64,000 nt of DNA from Rhizobiaceae bacterium. GTDB lineage: Bacteria; Pseudomonadota; Alphaproteobacteria; Rhizobiales; Rhizobiaceae. The stretch lies in NCBI GenBank assembly GCA_017643025.1, contig JAEPOG010000002.1:372001-436000 (forward strand), in the 5' to 3' direction. The translations under genes and the position numbers were made by a program. Under the pieces are notes generated by a model. It was not told the DNA's origin, searched no databases, and saw only the letters and a list, made by a program, of their open reading frames with translations. Positions 42,998-52,186 of the stretch are shown piece after piece (the stretch's first letter is position 1; the number at the start of each line of letters is the position of its first letter).

Positions 42998-43782
42998 GCC
43001 GCGGCGTTGAGTTCAGCGAGACGCTTGCGCGCGGTTTCCGGCAGTGGCGGGCCGTCATGCAGGTTCGCCGCTTCGACAAGGTAGGCGTCGCAGGCGGCTT
43101 CGGTTTCGGCGACGAGACGGCGCTGGAACTCCTCTTTGTCCAGCCCCGGCGGGATGGGCGGCAGAAAGCGGGCCCGTATGATTCCCGGGTGACGCAGAAA
43201 CTTGCGTCTCGGCCACCAAAGACCCGCCTGATGGGCAACCGGCACGACCGGAAGATTGAGTTCGGCATAGAGTTCGACAATGCCCCATTTATAGGCCGGC
43301 TCGGCGCCCGGCGGGCGGCGCGTGCCTTCGGGGTAGATGATCAGCTGGCGGTTGTTCTCGTACATCTCGGCGCGCGTGCGCTCGATCACCGCCTTCAGCG
43401 CCTTCGACCGCTTGCCACGATCAACCGGGATCATCCGCATCTTCATGATGTACCAGCCGAAGAACGGGATCCACCGCAGTTCGCGCTTCAGGATGTAGAG
43501 CGGATCGCGGATGTAGGGCAGGAAGGCGATGGTGTCCCAGAAGGACTGATGCTTGGGCGCCAATATATATGGCCCGTCGGGCAGGTTCTCCTGACCAGTG
43601 ATGTCCGTGTCGGTGCCGGCGATCCACTTCATCAGCCACATGGACGAGCGCGACCAGAATTTCGGCACGTACCAGGCGCGGTGGCGCGGCGAGAGGAAAT
43701 AATACGGGGTCCAGAAGATCATCTGGACGATGAGGTTCAGGTAGAACGCGGCATTGAACGCCAGCGATCGGATGTAGAGCAT
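42979..43782 (-). CDS. 1-acyl-sn-glycerol-3-phosphate acyltransferase family (PlsC-like)
   Basis: A 267-residue membrane-associated acyltransferase. The HX4D catalytic motif is 'HQSFWD' and the substrate-binding motif is 'EGTRRPPG', with the N-terminal helix 'AAFYLNLIVQMIFWTPYYFL' anchoring it. It probably acylates lysophosphatidate or another lysolipid. The start at 43782 removes a poorly supported N-terminal extension. It follows the YdcF gene on the same strand by 78 bases. Confidence 0.9.
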   Translation of the reverse strand: MLYIRSLAFNAAFYLNLIVQMIFWTPYYFLSPRHRAWYVPKFWSRSSMWLMKWIAGTDTDITGQENLPDGPYILAPKHQSFWDTIAFLPYIRDPLYILKRELRWIPFFGWYIMKMRMIPVDRGKRSKALKAVIERTRAEMYENNRQLIIYPEGTRRPPGAEPAYKWGIVELYAELNLPVVPVAHQAGLWWPRRKFLRHPGIIRARFLPPIPPGLDKEEFQRRLVAETEAACDAYLVEAANLHDGPPLPETARKRLAELNAAAQPRAG

Positions 43783-43860
43783 CGGACCCCGCAACTCGCT
43801 CCGGAGGACGGCGACGGTGGTTACATCATGACTGCCGAAAGGCAAGGGTGCGAGCGAGGA

Positions 43861-44529
43861 TCAGCTCTTGTTTGCCGGCGCCGACGCTTCGATCCGTATC
43901 GGGTCCGGGTAGTCGAAGAGACTACGGGCGAGCGCCGCGAGGTATTTGGTATATTCGGTGAACAGGACGCGCAGCGCGTCCGGCTGCCTGATCCACTCCC
44001 CGTCGCCAAGCGGCGTGTTGACGACTGGATAAGGCACGATCGTCAGCGCCGAGTTGGCGCGCCGCATCTCAAGCAGGCTGCGCGGCATGTGGTAGTTGTT
44101 GGTGACGAGAATGGCACTGACATAGGCGTTGTTCGTGACCCATTTGGCGCTCTCGGCGGCGTTGCCCACCGTGTCGAGCGCAGCGTGGTCGATGTCGATG
44201 CAGCAATCGAAAAGTTCGTGGTCGGCGCCAGTGGCGCGCTGCAGATCGTCCTCGCCGGCCATCGGGTTTACGCCGCTGATCAGAAGCTTCCTGCCCTTGC
44301 CGGTTCGAAGCAGCTCAACCGCAGTGTCCAGCCGGTAGTGCCCGCCGGTCAGGACGATGATGGCGTCGGCCGCTTCCGGCTCGTCGGGTGCAGCCAATGT
44401 GCTGACGTGGTCGGAGAACAGGACGAAGCCGCCAGCGAAGAGCAGCGCTGCCAGCCCGACAACCCAGAAGGCGACCCGGCCGAACGACCGCCGGCCGCCG
44501 CTGGTCGCGCCTGTATTGTTCCCGTCCAT
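43861..44529 (-). CDS. YdcF/DUF218 family protein
   Basis: A 222-residue protein with an N-terminal helix (VAFWVVGLAALLFAGGFVLF) and a DUF218 domain: 'EAADAIIVLTGGHYRLDTAVELLRTGKGRKLLISGVNP', 'ESAKWVTNNAYVSAILVTNNYHMPRSLLEMRRA'. DUF218 proteins such as SanA, YdcF and ElyC affect envelope properties; ElyC acts in undecaprenyl-lipid metabolism. The neighbouring PlsC-like, FtsEX and TIGR02302 genes fit an envelope role. Confidence 0.88.
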   Translation of the reverse strand: MDGNNTGATSGGRRSFGRVAFWVVGLAALLFAGGFVLFSDHVSTLAAPDEPEAADAIIVLTGGHYRLDTAVELLRTGKGRKLLISGVNPMAGEDDLQRATGADHELFDCCIDIDHAALDTVGNAAESAKWVTNNAYVSAILVTNNYHMPRSLLEMRRANSALTIVPYPVVNTPLGDGEWIRQPDALRVLFTEYTKYLAALARSLFDYPDPIRIEASAPANKS

Positions 44530-44624
44530 CCCCTTGATCTACCACCTGAATGAGGCGCCGCGCTGCCGAATCGGGCGCGGCTCGGCAAATATTGTTGCAA
44601 AATGTCGCAGTCCGTGAGGTGTCT

Positions 44625-45638
44625 TCACCTGTCACCGGGCGTCGCGTCAAGATCGGCAAGGTACGAGACCACCGTAGCGTGGGTCGTGACGGCGGTCAGA
44701 ATGGCGATGGCGATGACGATGATGCCGACGCCGGCATAGCCCGCGAGGCCGATCGAGAAGTTGCCAAAAAGCGCAGCCGCCTGGTCGCCCTCGGGCGTAG
44801 CGAGATTGCGCCCCGACCACCAGGAGAAGACGAGGAACACGAGCGCCGCAAGAGCGCCGCCCGCGACAGCTCCCTTCATTCCGGTAAGCAGAAAGTGGCT
44901 GCGGAACTGGCGCGCGATGAAGCCGGCTTCGGCGCCGACGAAATGCAGAACCTCGATGACATGGCCATTGCCCGACATGGCCCCTCGGGTGGCGAACACG
45001 ACGGTGAGAACCGTCGCCGACAGGATGAGAGCCAGAACCGCGACGCCGATGGCGACGGTCGTTCGCGCCATCGCGACCAGCCGGTCCACCCAGGTCCGGT
45101 GATCGTCGAGCGCGGCGTTTGGCACCGAACCGGCGATCGCATCGCGCATAACAGCGAAGTCCGGAGGCGAAGCAGGGTCGATCGTGACGGTGACAAGACG
45201 CGGCACGGGCAGTTCGGAAAGGTCGACGCCGCTGCCCAGCCAGGGTTCGAGCAGTCGAGCGGTTGCCGCATCGTCCACCACGCTGGCGGAGCGGACGCCG
45301 GCGAAGCCGCGTGCGATGTCAGCCGCCTGTTCCAGCGCCGCTTCGATATCGAAATCCTCGGCAGGTTTGATCTGGATGGTAGCCTCGCGCGCTATTTCGC
45401 TCTGCCATGTCGCCGCCGTGTCGCGCACTAGCGTGACCGCGCCCAGGGTGAGGCATGAGAGAAACGTCATGATGGCAATGACGAGCACCAGCGCATTGCC
45501 CGATACGTTCTGGGGCGGGACGATCGGCATGGGCTTGCGGCTCCGGGCAGCCCGCGCCGCCGATGGCACCTCGACTGCCTTGCCCTTCCTGGCCTTCGCC
45601 TTGGCGGGCGGGGGTGGCGCCGTTTCAGTCATAGACAT
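44625..45638 (-). CDS. ftsX: Cell division protein FtsX
   Basis: A 337-residue permease-like protein with a cytoplasmic N-terminal region, a first helix (NALVLVIAIMTFLSCLTLGAV), a periplasmic domain of about 110 residues, and three C-terminal helices, the FtsX layout. With FtsE it links ATP hydrolysis to control of septal peptidoglycan hydrolases. It begins 14 bases inside the end of ftsE, so translation is coupled. Confidence 0.92.
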   Translation of the reverse strand: MSMTETAPPPPAKAKARKGKAVEVPSAARAARSRKPMPIVPPQNVSGNALVLVIAIMTFLSCLTLGAVTLVRDTAATWQSEIAREATIQIKPAEDFDIEAALEQAADIARGFAGVRSASVVDDAATARLLEPWLGSGVDLSELPVPRLVTVTIDPASPPDFAVMRDAIAGSVPNAALDDHRTWVDRLVAMARTTVAIGVAVLALILSATVLTVVFATRGAMSGNGHVIEVLHFVGAEAGFIARQFRSHFLLTGMKGAVAGGALAALVFLVFSWWSGRNLATPEGDQAAALFGNFSIGLAGYAGVGIIVIAIAILTAVTTHATVVSYLADLDATPGDR

Positions 45639-46284
45639 CCAGCCTGCCCTCGGTGAGCACCATGCGGCGCGCCTCGACTTGCTCCATCAGGTTGACGTCG
45701 TGTGTGGCTATGACCACGGCGGTGCCCAGCCGGTTGAGCTCGATGAACAGCCTGAGCAGCCGGCGGGCGAGCGGCGGGTCCACGTTTCCGGTCGGTTCGT
45801 CGGCGAGCAGGATCTGTGGCTGCTCGATCAGGGCCCGGGCAATCGCCGCCCGCTGCTTTTCGCCGCCCGACAGGACAGGCGGCAGCACATGCATGCGGTC
45901 GCCAAGGCCGACCCAGTTGAGCAGTTCGTTGACGTCCGACCTGTAGGACGCCTCTTCACGGCCGCGCACGCGCAGCGGCAGTGCGACGTTCTCGAAGGTC
46001 GTCATGTGGTCGAGCAGACGGAAATCCTGGAAGACGACGCCGATGCGGCGCCGTAGCAGCGGCAATTCGCGGCGGGTGATGCGAGCACGGTCCTTGCCGA
46101 ACACGCTGATCAGCCCACGTGTGGGCTTGAGAGAGAGGAAAAGCAGCCGCAGCAGGGAGGTCTTGCCCGCGCCGGAGGGGCCGGAAAGAAACTGGAACGA
46201 ACGCTCGGGGAGTTCGAAGGAAATGTCGCGCAGTATCTCCGGACCCATTCCGTATCTGAGGCCGACATTTTCGAAGCGAATCAC
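45625..46284 (-). CDS. ftsE: Cell division ATP-binding protein FtsE
   Basis: A 219-residue ABC ATPase: Walker A 'GPSGAGKTS', signature 'LSGGEKQRAAIARA', Walker B 'ILLADEPTGNVD' and H-loop 'IATHDVNLME'. FtsE family members are short and begin 'MIRFENVGLRYG', as here. It pairs with FtsX encoded immediately downstream. Upstream, on the other strand, lies a membrane protein gene, with a CtrA-like half-site between. Confidence 0.95.
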   Translation of the reverse strand: MIRFENVGLRYGMGPEILRDISFELPERSFQFLSGPSGAGKTSLLRLLFLSLKPTRGLISVFGKDRARITRRELPLLRRRIGVVFQDFRLLDHMTTFENVALPLRVRGREEASYRSDVNELLNWVGLGDRMHVLPPVLSGGEKQRAAIARALIEQPQILLADEPTGNVDPPLARRLLRLFIELNRLGTAVVIATHDVNLMEQVEARRMVLTEGRLDVYD

Positions 46285-46385
46285 TGTGCGCGTTCCCGAT
46301 TATTCTGCTGTTGTGAAGGAGCACCGAAATTCGTTCAAATCGCGGGGCACGTCCGCAAGCCGGAGACGACCCATGTCGCGAAGCA

Positions 46386-46393
46386 TTAACCAT
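46386..46393 (+). promoter_or_regulatory. Possible CtrA half-site between ftsE and the next gene
   Basis: The 8-mer TTAACCAT matches the core of the CtrA recognition sequence used by alphaproteobacterial cell-cycle control. Only one half-site is seen, so this may be chance. Confidence 0.3.
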
Positions 46394-46433
46394 TTCGGTT
46401 TACCCCAGATTGCGGGTTTTCCGAAAGGCAAAC

Positions 46434-47099
46434 ATGTCCGACGAACGCATGGCACGTCCGGTTTCCGGCGAAATCATGACTGACGGCCAGCGGAGCGGAG
46501 AGCGCGCCGGGGCGCAAAGGGAAAATGCGCCCGACATCATAGACGCCGACTTCGAGACGATCATCCCGGCGACAGGGCAGGCATCGCCTGCGCGCGAAGC
46601 GCCGGCGGCCGATCCGTCGCGGCAAGCCGGCATGGATATGCTCCGCGATGGCGGAGGCAGCGGCGGCAGCACGCGGCGGCGGGGTGGCCCGGCCTTCTGG
46701 ATCGTCGGCATGGCGATCGTTTTCGGCGCATTCTGGGTTTCCGGCGGCCATGCGATCGTCAGTCAGAACGAAGGCGCGCGCGCGCCTTCCGCGCCTGCCG
46801 TGTCGGATCGGCAGCCGCTGCGCATCATCAATGTGGTGAGCCGCATCGACCGGCGCGACGACCGGGCATTCCTGCTCGTCGACGGAGAAGTGGTCAATGA
46901 CGGCATGGCCCGAGCGGCATTGCCGCCCTTGGCCATTACCGTCACCGGGATCAACGGCCGCGAAACACGGTATTTTCTGGGGACAAACGAGAAGGTGCTG
47001 GCGCCCGGCGAACGCTTCGCCTTCTCCAGCCGGCTGCACGCTCCTAATGAAGGGGTGAGTACCGTTACGGTCGACTTCAGGAAGGAAAGCGACGGCTGA
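46434..47099 (+). CDS. Single-pass membrane protein with DUF3426-like C-terminal domain
   Basis: A 221-residue protein. The first 90 residues are low complexity, rich in Gly, Arg and Ala, without cysteines. One membrane helix follows (AFWIVGMAIVFGAFWVSG), then a C-terminal beta domain: 'LRIINVVSRIDRRDDRAFLLVDGEVVNDGMARAALPPLAITVTGINGRETRYFLG'. Proteins at this place beside ftsE/hpt in Rhizobiales usually carry an N-terminal MJ0042-type zinc ribbon; here it is missing. The ATG at 46434 is chosen over a TTG at 46410. It overlaps hpt by one base. Confidence 0.75.
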   Translation: MSDERMARPVSGEIMTDGQRSGERAGAQRENAPDIIDADFETIIPATGQASPAREAPAADPSRQAGMDMLRDGGGSGGSTRRRGGPAFWIVGMAIVFGAFWVSGGHAIVSQNEGARAPSAPAVSDRQPLRIINVVSRIDRRDDRAFLLVDGEVVNDGMARAALPPLAITVTGINGRETRYFLGTNEKVLAPGERFAFSSRLHAPNEGVSTVTVDFRKESDG

Positions 47100-47641
47100 T
47101 GCCAGTGGTCCGTGGCAAAGCGATCGACGTGCTGTTCAGCGCGTCCGCGATCGCACGGCGAAACCTCGAACTCGCCAAGGAAATCGCCGAGCGCGACTAT
47201 CACGACCTGCTGGTGATCTCGATCCTCAAGGGGTCGTTCATCTTCGCCGCCGATCTGATCCGCGCCATGCACGACACCGGCCTGTCACCCGAGGTCGAGT
47301 TCATCTTCATTTCCAGCTACGGCACCGGCACGACGAGCGGCGAGGTCAAGGTGCTGCGCGACATCGACAACGAGGTTGCCGGCCGCGACGTGCTTCTGAT
47401 CGACGACATCCTGGAATCGGGAAAAACGCTGCGCTTCACGCGCGACCTGATGAACGAGCGCGGCGCGAAAAGCGTCTCGATCGCCGTGCTGCTCGACAAG
47501 CTCAACAAGCGCCAGACGGAACTCACGGCGGATTTCGTCGGTTTCGAGTGTCCGGACTATTTCGTCGTCGGCTACGGGATGGACGTGGCGCACGCTTTTC
47601 GCGAACTGCCGTTCGTCGGCGTTGTGACCGGCGACGCCTGA
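47099..47641 (+). CDS. hpt: Hypoxanthine phosphoribosyltransferase
   Basis: A 180-residue purine salvage enzyme converting hypoxanthine (and guanine) with PRPP to the nucleotide. The PRPP-binding motif 'VLLIDDILESGKTL', the 'LLVISILKGSFIFAADLIRAM' strand and 'FISSYGTGTTSGEVKVLRDID' flexible loop are all typical. Its ATG overlaps the preceding stop (TGATG) and the receiver-protein gene follows after 12 bases. Confidence 0.95.
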   Translation: MPVVRGKAIDVLFSASAIARRNLELAKEIAERDYHDLLVISILKGSFIFAADLIRAMHDTGLSPEVEFIFISSYGTGTTSGEVKVLRDIDNEVAGRDVLLIDDILESGKTLRFTRDLMNERGAKSVSIAVLLDKLNKRQTELTADFVGFECPDYFVVGYGMDVAHAFRELPFVGVVTGDA

Positions 47642-47653
47642 CGGAGATTGCCC

Positions 47654-48019
47654 ATGGGCAGAGTGCTGATCGTCGAGGATGACGACTCGGTCCGCACATT
47701 CACGGAGCGCGCGCTGCAGGCCGACGGGCATGTGACGCAGACGGCAAGCGACGGCGACGAGGGGCTGGCGCTGATCCGTGCGGCGTCGGGGGCGTTCGAC
47801 CTCGTGCTTTCCGACATCCGAATGCCGGTCATGGACGGCATCGAACTGGCCGAGAATGTCGCCGCCGGCTACCCCGACCTGCGCATATTACTGATGACCG
47901 GCTATGCCGAGCAGCGCGAGCGCGCGGCAGAACTCAATGGAACCGTCGTCGGCGTCGTCAACAAGCCGTTCACGCTGGCCGAAATCCGCAATGAGGTGGC
48001 GAAAGCGCTGGCGGGCTAG
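47654..48019 (+). CDS. Single-domain response regulator (CpdR-like)
   Basis: A 121-residue stand-alone receiver domain with no output domain. The acidic pocket is in 'VEDDDSV', the phosphorylated Asp54 in 'LVLSDIRMP' and the conserved Lys near 104 in 'VVNKPFT'. Its place after hpt and its N-terminus fit CpdR, the phosphorylation-controlled adaptor that directs ClpXP to CtrA and other cell-cycle proteins in Caulobacter and Sinorhizobium. The start at 47654 (ATG) is preferred to a TTG two codons before. It converges with the TIGR02302 gene. Confidence 0.8.
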   Translation: MGRVLIVEDDDSVRTFTERALQADGHVTQTASDGDEGLALIRAASGAFDLVLSDIRMPVMDGIELAENVAAGYPDLRILLMTGYAEQRERAAELNGTVVGVVNKPFTLAEIRNEVAKALAG

Positions 48020-48022
48020 CGG

Positions 48023-50590
48023 TCAGCGCAATTCGAGCAAGCGCTCGAGGTAACTCCGCTCCAGTTCGGGGCTGAGCGCATTGCCGAGCCGCCTGCGGAT
48101 CGCCTCGAGAATTTCGCGGGCGCGCTGCGTATCGATTTCGTCAGGCACCCTGACGGTGTCACCGAAGTCCGGACCGGTCGTTGCGCGCGGCCGGCCCAGC
48201 GGATCGCGGTCGGAACTCTGTTGACGGCCTCCCTCGCCTGAACCGCCATTTTCACCCTGCATGGCCTGCTGCATCTGCTGCATCATGTCCTGAGCGCCGC
48301 GGCGCAGCGCCTCGAGCGCGCGGCCTTGTTCGCCGACAGCACGCTCACCCTGAGCCTGGCCCAGCGCGCCTTCGGCCTCGCCCATGGCTTCGCCGGCCTC
48401 GCCGAAGCCTTCGCCCGGCTTGATGCCCATACCCTCGAGCCCCTCCATGAGCGACTGAAGCTGCTGCTGAAGCTGTCCCTGGCCTTCCTGGAGCTGGCGC
48501 AGCGCCTCGGCGAACTCCTCGGGCGTCATCGGCTGGCCCTGGCCGTTCTCGCCCGGCCGCTGGCCCTCGCCGCGCTGCTGGGAACGATCCTGACCGCGCT
48601 GCTGTTGCCCGCGCTGCATCTGGTCGAGCTGGAAGGTCTCGTTCATCAGTTCCTGCTGGCGGCGCATCAACTCACCGAGCTGGTCCATCTGCTCGCGCAT
48701 CTGGTTGTCACCGTTCTGGCCCTGCTGCGCCTGCTGCTGGCCCATCTGCAGATTGTTCATCATCTGCTCAAGCTGCGACAGCAGTTGCTGCGCCTGGTCG
48801 CGCGCGCCGGACTTGGCCAGTTCCTCGAGCTGGTCGAGCATGCGCTCGAGGTCGCTCTGGCGCATCTCCATGCCTTCCTGCGGCATCTGCTGCATGGCGG
48901 AATTGGGGTTCTGCATCGAACGCTCGGCAAACTCGCGCAGGAACTCCTGCATGGCTTCCCGCAGCTCGGCCATCAGCTGCTCAATTTCCTCTTCGGTGGC
49001 GCCGTTCTCAAGCGCCTGCCGAAGCGCCTCCTGAGCCTGCCTCAACCGCCGCTCGGCGGCCGACAGATCTCCATTCTCGATGCCGAGGGCGACCTCCCAC
49101 ATATAGTCGACGACATCGCGTAGCTCATCGTCGTCATCAGCCAGCTTGAGCCGGGTGCGCGCCGTCATCAGGCCGAGAAAATGCGCCGGGTTGTCGAACG
49201 TGTCCTCGGGCCGGAGCGTGATGGCGTCCATCAGGTCGAGCACACGCCGTTTGCGGTTCGCGTCGAGCGCGAGGATGCGACGCTGTTCGATAAGAGCCCT
49301 CGCCAGCGGATTGGAGAACGGGCGCTGCGGCATGACGATGCGGCGCGTCTCGGAGCGCCCTTCCTGCCCGGCGGCATCGGTCACGGAAAGCGTCAGGTCC
49401 ACTGTGCCGCCCGCCCACGGATGCTCGGTCAGGTCGCGGCTGGTGCTGGCCGTAATGTCGCGACCGTTACGGCGGGGGAGTGTCAGCGGCATCTCCGGTG
49501 CATCGTAAAGCGGCTTCGCTTCCGGCGCCTGTTCCTCGGCGTAGGAGAACTCGGCTGCGCCAGCGGTGGCGCCGTAATCGTCCTCAACCTCGTAATTCAG
49601 CGTGAGCGTACCATTCAGGGCGCGTTCGGGATCTGCGGAGAAACGTATTTGCGGCGCAAGGTCCGGAATGACCTCGAACGCCCAGCTCAATATCGTCTCA
49701 TCGCCCTTCTGCAGTGCGAGCAGGCCGTCGACCTCCAGGGCGCCGGCGAACTGGCGTGAGGCGGGGGCCGGGCCGCCCTCGGGCAAGGGCCCGCCTTCGG
49801 GATCGATCGTCACCGTGCCGCTTGCGTCCATCAGGGCAAGCGTCTCGCCTGCTCCGCCGGTGATGCGGACGGCAAATTCACTGCCGGCGGGTACGCGGAA
49901 AACCTCACGATCACGATTACCGTCAGCCGTGAGGAAAACCGGCGGGCGGCCCGTGTAGGGCGGAGGCGTGACCCATGCGTCGATGCGCGCGGGGACCTCT
50001 TCGGCTGCCGCGGCGGACCTGAAAGCGTCGAAAACGCTGCCGCCCTGCGGGCCGGCCGAATAAGCGAAGGCCGTGACAAAGAGCAGCGCGACGACTGCCC
50101 GCGCGCCCCAGGGGTCGCGCTCGGGAACGCGCGTGCGCGGCATATCGCCGGAAAGGCGACCGAGGCCTTCGGCCATTCGCCGCTGGTGTTCGTGCCACAG
50201 GGCTTGTGTGAACGCATCGGTCCGCTCGCCCGACAGCCTGTCTGTCTGTGTCGTCACCGGAGCGTGCTGAAGTGCGTTGGAGCGCTCGATACGCCTGTCG
50301 ACCTCGGCGGTCGAAGCGGTGCGGAACCGCGCGAATGGCAGAAGAGCGGCGATCAGGCCGATGGCGAAAGCCGCGACGATTCCCAGCCGCAGCCAGTCCG
50401 GCATCATGCGAAACAGGCCAAACCAGGCGATCGACAGAAACAGGCCGGCGAGGATCGCCATCGGTAGCGCAAGCGGCCAGATGCGCTCCAGCGTCATTGC
50501 TGCGCGCGTGGCCGTTCTCGTCCGCCACAAGCGCGAGAGCATCCCCTGCTTCAGTGCTGCAATCGGATTGCTGCTCGGTTCCGAGGCCAT
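48023..50590 (-). CDS. TIGR02302/DUF4175 family large membrane protein
   Basis: An 855-residue protein. Two or three N-terminal helices (including LPMAILAGLFLSIAWFGLF and AAFAIGLIAALLPFA) lead to a periplasmic beta-rich region, then a helical domain, and from about residue 540 a very Gln-, Met- and Glu-rich segment with long runs such as 'QQQAQQGQNGDNQM', before a conserved C-terminal helix ('AREILEAIRRRLGNALSPELERSYLERLLELR'). Conserved across Rhizobiales next to lysA/argH or hpt, with no known function. The repetitive segment gives a long leucine-rich shadow ORF on the other strand. Confidence 0.85.
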   Translation of the reverse strand: MASEPSSNPIAALKQGMLSRLWRTRTATRAAMTLERIWPLALPMAILAGLFLSIAWFGLFRMMPDWLRLGIVAAFAIGLIAALLPFARFRTASTAEVDRRIERSNALQHAPVTTQTDRLSGERTDAFTQALWHEHQRRMAEGLGRLSGDMPRTRVPERDPWGARAVVALLFVTAFAYSAGPQGGSVFDAFRSAAAAEEVPARIDAWVTPPPYTGRPPVFLTADGNRDREVFRVPAGSEFAVRITGGAGETLALMDASGTVTIDPEGGPLPEGGPAPASRQFAGALEVDGLLALQKGDETILSWAFEVIPDLAPQIRFSADPERALNGTLTLNYEVEDDYGATAGAAEFSYAEEQAPEAKPLYDAPEMPLTLPRRNGRDITASTSRDLTEHPWAGGTVDLTLSVTDAAGQEGRSETRRIVMPQRPFSNPLARALIEQRRILALDANRKRRVLDLMDAITLRPEDTFDNPAHFLGLMTARTRLKLADDDDELRDVVDYMWEVALGIENGDLSAAERRLRQAQEALRQALENGATEEEIEQLMAELREAMQEFLREFAERSMQNPNSAMQQMPQEGMEMRQSDLERMLDQLEELAKSGARDQAQQLLSQLEQMMNNLQMGQQQAQQGQNGDNQMREQMDQLGELMRRQQELMNETFQLDQMQRGQQQRGQDRSQQRGEGQRPGENGQGQPMTPEEFAEALRQLQEGQGQLQQQLQSLMEGLEGMGIKPGEGFGEAGEAMGEAEGALGQAQGERAVGEQGRALEALRRGAQDMMQQMQQAMQGENGGSGEGGRQQSSDRDPLGRPRATTGPDFGDTVRVPDEIDTQRAREILEAIRRRLGNALSPELERSYLERLLELR

Positions 50591-50698
50591 TAGCTCTCCG
50601 GCGAGCGTCGGCGCGGGCCGCTCGAATCTATTTGCGCCTCGACCAAAGATAGCACCGAACGCGGCAAAGGCGAGGCGGGCACGAAAAAGTCAACACCG

Positions 50699-51148
50699 CT
50701 ATGTTTCACCCAAATCCAACGGCGGCAGCCGCCGCCGGACGGTCTGCGCTTTGACCACGGCCGTGTTTGTTTCCGCGTGCTCGGCTATCCCGTCCAATAT
50801 GCGATCCAGATGGGCCATCGAGCAGGCAAATATGCGAGCGATGAAACAGTCTTCCCCCGTTACCTTGTCGCATTCCACGAGTTCGGGAACGTCGCGCAGC
50901 ATTTTTTCCACGAGGTGAAGCTTGCCGGGCATTGGGCGCACCCGGACCATCGCCTGGAAAGCATAGCCGATCACTTCCGGATCGATGGCCACGGTGAATT
51001 CGCGAATGACGCCGCGCTCCTCCAGACGCTTCATGCGTTCAGAGACGCTTGGGGATGACAGGCCAACGCGCGCCGCAAGTTCCTTGAGGCTGAGCCGCGC
51101 GTCCTCAGCAAGGCAGTCAAGCAGCAGCCGGTCCGTGGAATCGAGCAT
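50699..51148 (-). CDS. Lrp/AsnC-family transcriptional regulator
   Basis: A 149-residue regulator with an N-terminal helix-turn-helix ('LSLKELAARVGLSSPSVSERMKRLEERGVI') and a C-terminal RAM/AsnC ligand domain ('QAMVRVRPMPGKLHLVEKMLRDVPELVECDKVTGEDCFIARIFACSMAHLDRILDGIA'). It is divergent, across 131 bases, from an EamA-family transporter. Lrp/AsnC regulators often control adjacent exporters of amino acids, so that transporter is the likely target. Confidence 0.9.
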   Translation of the reverse strand: MLDSTDRLLLDCLAEDARLSLKELAARVGLSSPSVSERMKRLEERGVIREFTVAIDPEVIGYAFQAMVRVRPMPGKLHLVEKMLRDVPELVECDKVTGEDCFIARIFACSMAHLDRILDGIAEHAETNTAVVKAQTVRRRLPPLDLGET

Positions 51149-51279
51149 TCTTCCGCTCCAAGGCGATTTTGATGTTCAACCTAACAAATGGAGGCTGAGA
51201 TGCAATATCACCTGCCGTGAAGCATGGAAACGCACGAAGCCACCGCAGATAATCGCTGCACTGAACTGGAGCAACCGAG

Positions 51280-52182
51280 ATGGAACAGGGTTTCGACGCA
51301 CGCGGCACGGCGGAGATGGCGGCAGCCATGCTGATCGCCGGAACGATTGGCTGGTTCGTCCTGATGACCGGCCTGCCGGTGACGGAAGTGGTGTTCTGGC
51401 GCTGCCTCATCGGCGCGGCCGTCATGCTGCCGCTCGCCGCGGCGGCCGGGCGGTTTAATCTCGGCGGCGTCACGCCGGCCGTGCTTGCACTGGCTGCGCT
51501 CGGCGGCGTAGCGATCGTGGCGAATTGGCTGCTGCTGTTCGCCTCCTACGCGCATGCCTCGATCTCGGTCGCGACGGTGCTCTACAACACCCAGCCGCTA
51601 ATGCTGGTTGGCTTCGGCGTAGTGCTGTTCGGCGAACGGATGACGCCGCGCAAGGGGATGTGGCTTGCAATCGCGTTTGCGGGCATGGTGCTCGTCGTGC
51701 AAGCCAAGCCCGGCGGAAGCTATGCCGACGGCGACATTCTTGTGGGCGCTGGCCTGGCGCTCGCCGCAGCCCTTCTCTACGCGGTCGCGGCGGTCATCGC
51801 CAAGAAGCTGAGGGGCGTATCGCCCTATCTCATCACGCTGATCCAGACGCTAGTCGGCACGGTGTTGCTGGCGCCATTAGCGACTTTCGGCGCGCTTCCG
51901 CATGCGGGGCCACAGTGGATGGCCCTGATCGCGATCGGGGCGGTACACACCGGGCTGATGTACGTCCTGCTCTACAGCGCCATCCAGAGGCTGCCCACCG
52001 GCGTTACGGCCTCGCTGTCCTTCATCTACCCGGTGGCGGCCATCGCGGTCGACTTCGCGGCGCTCGGCGTACGTCTCCATCCGGTGCAGTTCGCGGGATC
52101 GGCGCTCATTCTCCTTGCCGCGGCCGGCATGCAACTCGGCTGGAGGATTGGTCGCAGTGGCGCGACGCTGCCGGCCGAGTGA
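51280..52182 (+). CDS. EamA/DMT-family transporter 2
   Basis: A 300-residue protein with ten helices in two EamA repeats ('TEVVFWRCLIGAAVMLPLAAAAG', 'ANWLLLFASYAHASISVATVLYNTQPLMLVGFGVVLFGERMTPRKGMWLAIAFAGMVLV' and the second-half 'GAVHTGLMYVLLYSAIQRLPTGVTASLSFIYPVAAIAVDF'). The divergent Lrp/AsnC regulator suggests amino-acid export, by inference. It converges with lysA after 4 bases. Confidence 0.88.
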   Translation: MEQGFDARGTAEMAAAMLIAGTIGWFVLMTGLPVTEVVFWRCLIGAAVMLPLAAAAGRFNLGGVTPAVLALAALGGVAIVANWLLLFASYAHASISVATVLYNTQPLMLVGFGVVLFGERMTPRKGMWLAIAFAGMVLVVQAKPGGSYADGDILVGAGLALAAALLYAVAAVIAKKLRGVSPYLITLIQTLVGTVLLAPLATFGALPHAGPQWMALIAIGAVHTGLMYVLLYSAIQRLPTGVTASLSFIYPVAAIAVDFAALGVRLHPVQFAGSALILLAAAGMQLGWRIGRSGATLPAE

Positions 52183-52186
52183 GGCG

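Noticed and set aside
42412..44553. A 713-codon ORF spanning ChaC, PlsC and YdcF genes in another frame
   Set aside because: It crosses three well-supported genes on both strands and has no recognisable domain.
48326..49123. A leucine-rich 265-codon ORF that looks like a membrane or leucine-repeat protein
   Set aside because: It is the complement of the Gln/Glu-rich repeat segment of the TIGR02302 protein; the leucine pattern is an artefact of CAG/CTG codons.
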